The notes beneath the pieces were generated by a model, which saw only the letters and a list, made by a program, of their open reading frames with translations, did no database searches and was not told the origin of the DNA. A DNA stretch of 64,000 nucleotides, taken from Pseudomonas sp. A34-9. GTDB lineage: Bacteria > Pseudomonadota > Gammaproteobacteria > Pseudomonadales > Pseudomonadaceae. The stretch's first letter is position 1. Every line of letters begins with the position of its first letter. The translations under genes were made by a program, and so were the position numbers. The stretch spans positions 2,134,501 to 2,198,500 of the forward strand of contig NZ_CP119967.1 of assembly GCF_029543085.1 (NCBI RefSeq). The letters run 5' to 3'. This document shows, one piece after another, positions 55,687 to 64,000 of the stretch.

Positions 55687-56346
55687 ATGACGTTCAAGGC
55701 GCCGGACAGCCTCGCCGAGCAAATCGCTCACCACCTCGCCGAACGCATCATTCGTGGCGAAATGAAGCCGGGAGAGCGCATCCAGGAACAGAAGGTCACG
55801 CTGGCACTGAATGTCAGCCGCGGCTCCGTCCGCGAAGCCTTGCTGATCCTCGAACGCCGCCACCTGATCGCGATCCTGCCGCGCCGTGGTGCGCACGTCA
55901 CCGAACTGACGCCGCACAAGGTGCAGAGCCTGTGTACGCTGATGAGCGAGCTGTACATCCTGCTCGGTAACTCGGTGGCCAATGGCTGGCAAGTGCAGTC
56001 GGACATGGCGCCGTTCGTGCAGATCCAGCAGCGCCTGACCGCCAGCTACGAGCGTCAGGACATCCGCAGCTTTGTCGACGACAGCTTCAGCGTGATGCGC
56101 GCCGCTTATCCGTTCGCCAACAACCCGTACCTGCAAGAGACCGTCGAGAACCTGCAACCGGCGATGAGCCGTGCGTACTTCCTCGCCCTCGAACAGCGCA
56201 AGGCCTCCATGAGCGAGTTCCTTGAACTGTTCGAACGCTTGCTGGCCGCCGTGCTTGCCCGTGATTTACCGCAGATCCGCATCGTGCTGACGGCATACGC
56301 CCAGCGCAGCTGCGATCTGGTGGTGTCCGCCCTGACGGTTGCCTAA
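55687..56346 (+). CDS. GntR-family (FCD) regulator upstream of smc
   Basis: A 219-residue regulator. The winged helix has LAEQIAHHLAERIIRGEMKP and LALNVSRGSVREALLILERR; the FCD-like C-terminal domain is short. The ATG at 55687 follows GAAGGACAACC. It is divergent from xdhA across 268 bp that holds the TGAC/GTCA repeats, and its stop is two bases before smc. It may control xdhA and be co-transcribed with smc. The ligand is unknown. Confidence 0.85.
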   Translation: MTFKAPDSLAEQIAHHLAERIIRGEMKPGERIQEQKVTLALNVSRGSVREALLILERRHLIAILPRRGAHVTELTPHKVQSLCTLMSELYILLGNSVANGWQVQSDMAPFVQIQQRLTASYERQDIRSFVDDSFSVMRAAYPFANNPYLQETVENLQPAMSRAYFLALEQRKASMSEFLELFERLLAAVLARDLPQIRIVLTAYAQRSCDLVVSALTVA

Positions 56347-56348
56347 GC

Positions 56349-59300
56349 GTGCGGCTCAAGTGCATCAAACTGGCGGGATTCAAATCCTTCGTCGACCCGA
56401 CCACGGTGAACTTCCCCAGTAACATGGCGGCGGTCGTCGGGCCGAACGGTTGCGGCAAGTCGAACATCATCGACGCCGTACGCTGGGTGATGGGCGAAAG
56501 TTCGGCGAAGAACCTGCGTGGCGAATCGATGACCGACGTCATCTTCAACGGTTCGACCAGTCGCAAACCGGTGAGTCAGGCCAGTATCGAGCTGGTTTTC
56601 GACAACTCCGACGGCACCTTGCTCGGCGAATACGCGGCCTACGCGGAGATTTCGATTCGCCGCAAAGTCACCCGCGACAGCCAGACCACTTATTACCTCA
56701 ACGGCACTAAATGCCGGCGTCGTGACATTACCGATATCTTCCTCGGCACCGGTCTGGGCCCGCGCAGCTACTCGATCATCGAGCAGGGGATGATCTCCAA
56801 GCTGATCGAATCCAAGCCCGAAGACCTGCGTAATTTCATCGAAGAAGCGGCCGGCATCTCGAAATATAAAGAGCGCCGCCGCGAGACCGAAAACCGCATC
56901 CGCCGCACCCACGAAAACCTCGCGCGCCTGACTGACTTGCGCGATGAGCTGGAACGTCAACTCGAACGCCTGCACCGTCAGGCCGAAGCGGCGAAGAAGT
57001 ATCAGGAATTCAAAGCCGAGGAGCGTCAGCTCAAGGCGCAACTGTCGGCCCTGCGCTGGCAGGATCTTAACGATCAGGTCGGCCAGCGCGAGTCGATCAT
57101 CGGCACCCAGGAAATCAGTTTCGAAGCCTTGGTCGCCGAGCAGCGCAATGCCGACGCGGCCATCGAGCGCCTGCGCGACGGTCACCATGACCTGTCCGAA
57201 CGCTTCAATCTGGTGCAAGGTCGCTTTTATTCGGTCGGCGGCGACATCGCCCGGGTCGAGCAGAGCATCCAGCACGGCCAGCAACGTCTGCGGCAGTTGC
57301 AGGACGACTTGAAAGAAGCCGAGCGCGCCCGCCTGGAAACCGAATCGCATCTGGGCCACGACCGCACGTTGCTGCTGACCCTCGGCGAAGAGCTGGACAT
57401 GCTCACCCCCGAGCAGGAAGTCACCAACGCTGCCGCAGAAGAAGCCGCCGCTGCGCTGGAAGATTCCGAATCCGTCATGCATGGCTGGCAGGAGCAGTGG
57501 GACGCCTTCAACCTGACCTCCGCCGAACCGCGCCGTCAGGCCGAAGTGCAGCAGTCGCGCATCCAGCAGCTGGAAACCAGCATGGAGCGCCTCGCCGACC
57601 GGCAAAAACGTCTCGGTGAAGAACGCGCGCTGCTCTCGGCAGATCCCGAAGACGCGGCGATCATGGAACTCAACGAGCAGCTCGCCGAATCCGAAGCGAC
57701 TCTGGAAGATTTGCAGACCAGCGAAGAAGCACAGGTCGAGAAACTCGAACAACTGCGTCAGGAATTGCAGCAAGCGCTGACCGCGCAGCAGCAGGCACAG
57801 GGGGACTTGCAGCGCCTCAACGGTCGCCTGGCGTCCCTTGAAGCCTTGCAGCAAGCAGCACTGGATCCGGGCACTGGCACCGCCGAATGGCTGAAGGAAC
57901 ATAACCTCGCCGAACGTCCGCGTCTGGCCGAAGGCCTGAAGGTCGAGGCCGGTTGGGAATTGGCGGTGGAAACCGTGCTCGGCGCCGATCTGCAAGCGGT
58001 GCTGGTCGACGATTTCAGTGGCTTCGATTTGTCCGGGTTCACGCAGGGCGATTTGCGCCTGCTCAGCCCGGCCAGCGATGGCGTGCGGGTCGCCGGCAGC
58101 TTGCTCGATAAGGTCGACGCGCAGATCGATCTGTCGCCGTGGCTCGGTCAGGTCAAACCGGTCGACAGCCTTGAGCAGGCCTTGGCCTTGCGCGGGCAGT
58201 TAAGCGCCGGCGAGAGCCTGATCAGCCGCGATGGTTACTGGGTCGGCCGACACTTCCTGCGCGTACGTCGTGCCAGCGAAGCGGAAAGCGGCATGCTCGC
58301 CCGTGGCCAGGAAATCGAAGCGCTGCACCTTGAACGCGAAGAGAAAGAAGCCACGGTCGAGGCCATGGAAACTCGCTTGCAAACCCTGCGCGCGCAACAG
58401 CGTCAGCAGGAAAACGGTCGCGAACATTTGCGCCGTTTGCTGCAAGACGAAGCGCGCCAGCAGGGCGAGTTGAAAGCGCAGCTGTCCGCCGGTAAAGCCA
58501 AGGCCGAACAGCTGACCTTGCGCCGTACCCGTCTCGATGAAGAGCTGGTCGAACTCGGCGAACAACGCGAGCTTGAGCACGAACAAGTCGGCGAAGCGCG
58601 CATGCAGTTGCAGGAAGCCCTCGATGCGATGGCACTGGACACCGAGCAGCGCGAGTTGCTGCTGGCCCAGCGCGACAGCCTGCGCGAACGCCTCGACCGT
58701 GTGCGTCAGGAAGCGCGCCAGCACAAGGACCACGCGCACCAGTTGGCCGTGCGTCTTGGCTCGTTGCGCGCGCAGCACGACTCCACGCGCCAAGCCCTGG
58801 AGCGTCTGGAAATGCAGGCCGAGCGCCTGACCGAAAAGCGCGAACAGTTGAGTCTGAATCTGGAGGAGGGCGAGGCGCCGCTGGAAGAGCTGCGCCTGAA
58901 ACTCGAAGAACTGCTCGACAAGCGCATGACCGTCGACGAAGAACTCAAGACTGCGCAGATCGCTCTCGAAGATGCCGACCGCGAATTGCGCGACGCGGAA
59001 AAACGCCGGACTCAGGCCGAGCAGCAATCGCAGCTTATTCGCGGTCAGCTCGAGCAGCAGCGCATGGAATGGCAAGCCCTGACCGTGCGCCGCAAGGCCT
59101 TGCAGGATCAATTGCTCGAAGACGGCTACGATCTCAACGGCGTGCTCGCGACATTAACCGCGCAAGCCAGTGAACGCGAAGCCGAAGAAGAACTCGAACG
59201 CATCAGCGCGCGGATTCAGCGCCTGGGTGCGATCAACCTCGCGGCCATCGATGAATACACGCAACAGTCCGAGCGCAAGCGTTATCTGGATGCGCAGGAT

Positions 59301-59837
59301 GCCGATCTGGTCGAAGCGCTGGAGACCCTGGAAAACGTTATACGCAAGATCGACAAGGAAACCCGTAATCGCTTCAAAGATACCTTTGATCAGATCAATG
59401 GCGGTTTACAGGCACTTTTTCCAAAAGTTTTCGGTGGCGGACGGGCGTATTTGGAACTGACGGGCGAAGATCTACTCGATACAGGGGTAACGATCATGGC
59501 GCAGCCACCAGGGAAGAAGAACAGCACCATCCATTTGCTCTCCGGCGGGGAAAAAGCCCTGACCGCGCTGGCACTGGTTTTTGCGATCTTCAAGTTGAAC
59601 CCGGCGCCGTTCTGCATGCTCGATGAAGTTGACGCGCCGCTGGATGACGCTAACGTTGGACGCTACGCACGTTTGGTCAAAGAGATGTCGCAGACCGTGC
59701 AGTTCATCTATATCACCCACAACAAGATCGCCATGGAAATGGCCGAGCAGTTGATGGGCGTAACGATGCATGAGCCGGGTTGTTCGCGACTGGTGGCCGT
59801 GGATGTCGAGGAGGCGATGGCGATGGTGGACGCCTAG
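56349..59837 (+). CDS. smc: Chromosome partition protein SMC
   Basis: A 1162-residue SMC ATPase that organises and helps segregate the chromosome with ScpAB. The Walker A is VGPNGCGKSNIID (about residues 31-43). Long Glu/Gln/Arg-rich coiled coils surround a hinge near residues 510-620. The signature motif HLLSGGEKALTALAL and the Walker B FCMLDEVDAPLDDANVGRYA are at the C-terminus. The start is a GTG at 56349, directly after the regulator stop. Gene order smc-zipA-ligA is usual in Pseudomonas. Confidence 0.96.
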   Translation: MRLKCIKLAGFKSFVDPTTVNFPSNMAAVVGPNGCGKSNIIDAVRWVMGESSAKNLRGESMTDVIFNGSTSRKPVSQASIELVFDNSDGTLLGEYAAYAEISIRRKVTRDSQTTYYLNGTKCRRRDITDIFLGTGLGPRSYSIIEQGMISKLIESKPEDLRNFIEEAAGISKYKERRRETENRIRRTHENLARLTDLRDELERQLERLHRQAEAAKKYQEFKAEERQLKAQLSALRWQDLNDQVGQRESIIGTQEISFEALVAEQRNADAAIERLRDGHHDLSERFNLVQGRFYSVGGDIARVEQSIQHGQQRLRQLQDDLKEAERARLETESHLGHDRTLLLTLGEELDMLTPEQEVTNAAAEEAAAALEDSESVMHGWQEQWDAFNLTSAEPRRQAEVQQSRIQQLETSMERLADRQKRLGEERALLSADPEDAAIMELNEQLAESEATLEDLQTSEEAQVEKLEQLRQELQQALTAQQQAQGDLQRLNGRLASLEALQQAALDPGTGTAEWLKEHNLAERPRLAEGLKVEAGWELAVETVLGADLQAVLVDDFSGFDLSGFTQGDLRLLSPASDGVRVAGSLLDKVDAQIDLSPWLGQVKPVDSLEQALALRGQLSAGESLISRDGYWVGRHFLRVRRASEAESGMLARGQEIEALHLEREEKEATVEAMETRLQTLRAQQRQQENGREHLRRLLQDEARQQGELKAQLSAGKAKAEQLTLRRTRLDEELVELGEQRELEHEQVGEARMQLQEALDAMALDTEQRELLLAQRDSLRERLDRVRQEARQHKDHAHQLAVRLGSLRAQHDSTRQALERLEMQAERLTEKREQLSLNLEEGEAPLEELRLKLEELLDKRMTVDEELKTAQIALEDADRELRDAEKRRTQAEQQSQLIRGQLEQQRMEWQALTVRRKALQDQLLEDGYDLNGVLATLTAQASEREAEEELERISARIQRLGAINLAAIDEYTQQSERKRYLDAQDADLVEALETLENVIRKIDKETRNRFKDTFDQINGGLQALFPKVFGGGRAYLELTGEDLLDTGVTIMAQPPGKKNSTIHLLSGGEKALTALALVFAIFKLNPAPFCMLDEVDAPLDDANVGRYARLVKEMSQTVQFIYITHNKIAMEMAEQLMGVTMHEPGCSRLVAVDVEEAMAMVDA

Positions 59838-60150
59838 CGGCGCAGCTTCGAGCGATAAGCTGCAAGCTGCAAGAGAAGAGCTTGTGGCTTGAAGCTCGCG
59901 ACTTGCAGCTGAGCTGCGCAAAGATGACAACAGACTGACTATTTGAATGAAAGTGGCAAATCGACACAATTTGCGCAGCGATTTCGACAGACGGTGTAAA
60001 GTTGTCTTTGGTCGTGCTAGTTTAATGTCAATTTTTCGTATACGTGGGCAAAACGCCTGTCAGAACATAGAGTTGGCGCCACGTTTTAAAGCGGTTTGCA
60101 CAATGTAAACCCCTTATTTTTCAGCATTTTTTATAGAGGCACGGGATTAC
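59838..60150. other. Gap before zipA: palindromic repeat and promoter region
   Basis: From about 59842 to 59922 there is a repeat-rich stretch made of AAGCTGCAAGCTGCAAG and GCTTGAAGCTCGCGACTTGCAG, an inverted GCTGCAAG/CTTGCAGC arrangement of a type often seen between pseudomonad genes. The rest is AT-richer than the surroundings (for example TAGTTTAATGTCAATTTTTC around 60020) and probably carries the zipA promoter; I cannot assign its boxes. Confidence 0.6.
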
Positions 60151-61014
60151 ATGGAAATCGGTCTGCGCGAGTGGCTGATCGTCATCGGCATCATTGTGAT
60201 AGCCGGTATTCTTTTCGATGGCTGGCGCCGTATGCGCGGCGGCAAGGGAAAACTGAAATTCCGTCTTGACCGAAGTCTGTCCAACCTGCCGGACGAGGAC
60301 ACCAGCGCCGAGCTGTTGGGCCCGGCCCGTGTTCTGGACAACCATAAAGAACCACAGCTGGACGAACACGATCTGCCGTCGGTGAGCATGCCGGCCCGCG
60401 AAGCACGCGAGCCTCGCGAATCCGGTTCGAAACGTGGCAAACGTGGCAGCAACGGTCCGGCGCAGGGTGACCTGAACCTCAACCTCGATCTGGATGACGG
60501 CCCGAGCTTCAGCAGCCGTGACGACGACTTCGTAGAAGACACCAAGCCGTCGCCGGCCGTGGTCGACAAGGATCAGCCGCAAGCTGAAGAAGTATTGGTC
60601 ATCAGCGTGATCTGCCGTGATGCCGCTGGCTTCAAAGGCCCGGCGCTGTTGCAGAACATTCTCGAAAGCGGTCTGCGTTTCGGTGAGATGGATATCTTCC
60701 ATCGCCACGAAAGCATGGCCGGCAACGGTGAAGTGCTGTTCTCCATGGCCAATGCGGTCAAGCCGGGTATCTTTGATCTGGACGACATCGACCATTTCAG
60801 CACCCCGGCGGTGAGCTTCTTCCTCGGCCTGCCAGGCCCGCGTCATCCGAAGCAAGCCTTCGACGTGATGGTGGCGGCAGCCCGCAAGCTGTCGCAGGAA
60901 CTGAACGGCGAACTGAAAGATGACCAGCGCAGCGTGCTGACCGCGCAGACCATCGAGCACTACCGTCAGCGCATCGTCGAATTCGAACGCCGCGCCTTGA
61001 CCCAGAAGCGCTAA
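60151..61014 (+). CDS. zipA: Cell-division protein ZipA
   Basis: A 287-residue inner-membrane anchor that tethers FtsZ. The N-terminal helix is [20 protein letters not shown] (about residues 5-24). A charged, Pro-rich linker follows. The C-terminal FtsZ-binding domain (about 145-280) includes [20 protein letters not shown] and [18 protein letters not shown]. The ATG at 60151 follows GAGGCACGGG. It lies between smc and ligA. Confidence 0.94.
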   Translation: MEIGLREWLIVIGIIVIAGILFDGWRRMRGGKGKLKFRLDRSLSNLPDEDTSAELLGPARVLDNHKEPQLDEHDLPSVSMPAREAREPRESGSKRGKRGSNGPAQGDLNLNLDLDDGPSFSSRDDDFVEDTKPSPAVVDKDQPQAEEVLVISVICRDAAGFKGPALLQNILESGLRFGEMDIFHRHESMAGNGEVLFSMANAVKPGIFDLDDIDHFSTPAVSFFLGLPGPRHPKQAFDVMVAAARKLSQELNGELKDDQRSVLTAQTIEHYRQRIVEFERRALTQKR

Positions 61015-61021
61015 AGGCCAA

Positions 61022-63520
<2,499 letters not shown>

Positions 63521-63522
63521 CA

Positions 63523-63627
63523 GATCGTTCCCACGCTCCGCGTGGTAACGCATCCCGTGACGCTCTGCGTCACAGCGGACGCGGAGCGTCCGGGGCGGCA
63601 TTCCCACGCAGAGCGTGGGAACGATCT
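63523..63627. repeat. Inverted repeat, AGATCGTTCCCACGCTC family
   Basis: AGATCGTTCCCACGCTCCGC at the left faces GCAGAGCGTGGGAACGATCT at the right, with CGTCACAG and GGACGCGGAGCGTCC hairpins inside. It begins just after the ligA stop. It is the only copy of this family in the window. Confidence 0.88.
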
Positions 63628-63674
63628 ATGCGCGGCAATGATCTAGTCTTGGCAAGCCCCAGGGAGAGATCGCC

Positions 63675-64000
63675 ATGCACCGCTTTTTCGAGCAGCTCAG
63701 TTCCCGCATCATCGCGCCGTTCATGGGCGAATCCTCACGCAACAGCAAGGTCTGGCCGTGCCGCTGCGGCCAGTCGCTGTTCTTTCGCAACAGCCAGTGC
63801 CTGGCCTGTAACGCCTTGCTCGGTTATCAACCGGAAGAAAGTCGCCTGACTTCGCTGCAACCGGGGCCATACGAAGGCACCTGGACGCTCGACGCCGATC
63901 CCGACGCCGGACTGTTCCGTCGTTGCGCCAACCTCGACACGCCTGCCGCGTGCAACTGGCTGCTGCCGGCCAACGACCACGACAGCCTGTGCATTGCTTG
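63675..64000 (+). CDS. Zinc-ribbon metallopeptidase-like protein, 5' part
   Basis: The frame is open to the right edge (108 codons). It starts at the ATG at 63675 after AGGGAGAG. The visible part has a zinc-ribbon pattern: CRCGQ, then CLAC about 15 residues later, and further conserved residues RRCAN and CNWLLP. This fits the N-terminal zinc ribbon of the putative zinc-binding metallopeptidase family (Peptidase_Mx). The catalytic part is outside the window, so the activity is not shown. Confidence 0.75.
   Translation, partial: MHRFFEQLSSRIIAPFMGESSRNSKVWPCRCGQSLFFRNSQCLACNALLGYQPEESRLTSLQPGPYEGTWTLDADPDAGLFRRCANLDTPAACNWLLPANDHDSLCIA

Overview
The window is a GC-rich chromosomal segment of a Pseudomonas, most likely of the P. 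fluorescens group. The evidence is the gene content and order (crfX-cmpX-sigX-oprF; nasS-nasT-nasA-kinase-nirB-nirD-nasC-cobA; pyrD/rmf/rlmL; smc-zipA-ligA; a prp methylcitrate locus with acnD and prpF) and many intergenic palindromic repeats of the kind common in that group. It reads as a core chromosome: I see no prophage, integrase, transposase, CRISPR array, rRNA or tRNA.

Layout. 1-1128: 5' part of pabB (minus). 1442-4505: minus-strand operon of a secreted DTG-type aspartic protease, a membrane protein with an inactive transglutaminase domain, and an ATP-grasp ligase. 4849-13556: 2-methylcitrate cycle (GntR regulator, prpB, prpC, acnD, prpF, prpD). 13565-16005: EamA transporter and divergent MocR regulator. 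16126-19652: ppsR and divergent ppsA, separated by a 158-nt imperfect palindrome. 19751-25438: hydrolase, rraA, cmaX, crfX, cmpX, sigX, oprF. 25535-37352: assimilatory nitrate/nitrite reduction and its control. 37576-46559: pyrD, rmf, rlmL, a CHASE-PAS-PAS-GGDEF protein, dacB, yggL. 46816-56346: BenE-type transporter, GntR regulator, guaD, xdhC, xdhB, xdhA, second GntR regulator. 56349-64000: smc, zipA, ligA and the start of a zinc-ribbon metallopeptidase-like gene.

The most informative part is the nitrate block. All three of its transcripts (nirB operon, nasA-kinase, nasST) start with the same arrangement: a sigma-54 -24/-12 promoter, then two hairpins with six-base loops that carry A at position 1 and G at position 4 (the ANTAR-protein target signature), then an intrinsic terminator. 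NasT is an ANTAR protein and NasS its nitrate-binding partner, so the sequence describes nitrogen-limitation control at initiation combined with nitrate-responsive antitermination, including a leader in front of nasST itself. NirB/NirD reduce nitrite, NasC reduces nitrate, CobA makes the siroheme precursor needed by NirB, and NasA imports nitrate.

Intergenic space is dominated by four kinds of repeat: paired REP elements with the core GCAGCTCCTACA (seven sites), paired REP elements with the core CGAGCAGGCTCGCTCCCACA (five sites), a 160-230 bp MITE-like element bounded by CCCTCACCC...GGGTGAGGG (four sites), and single copies of two other repeat types. Several sit inside operons (prpB-prpC, prpC-acnD, prpF-prpD, xdhB-xdhC). 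One supplies the last codons of cobA.
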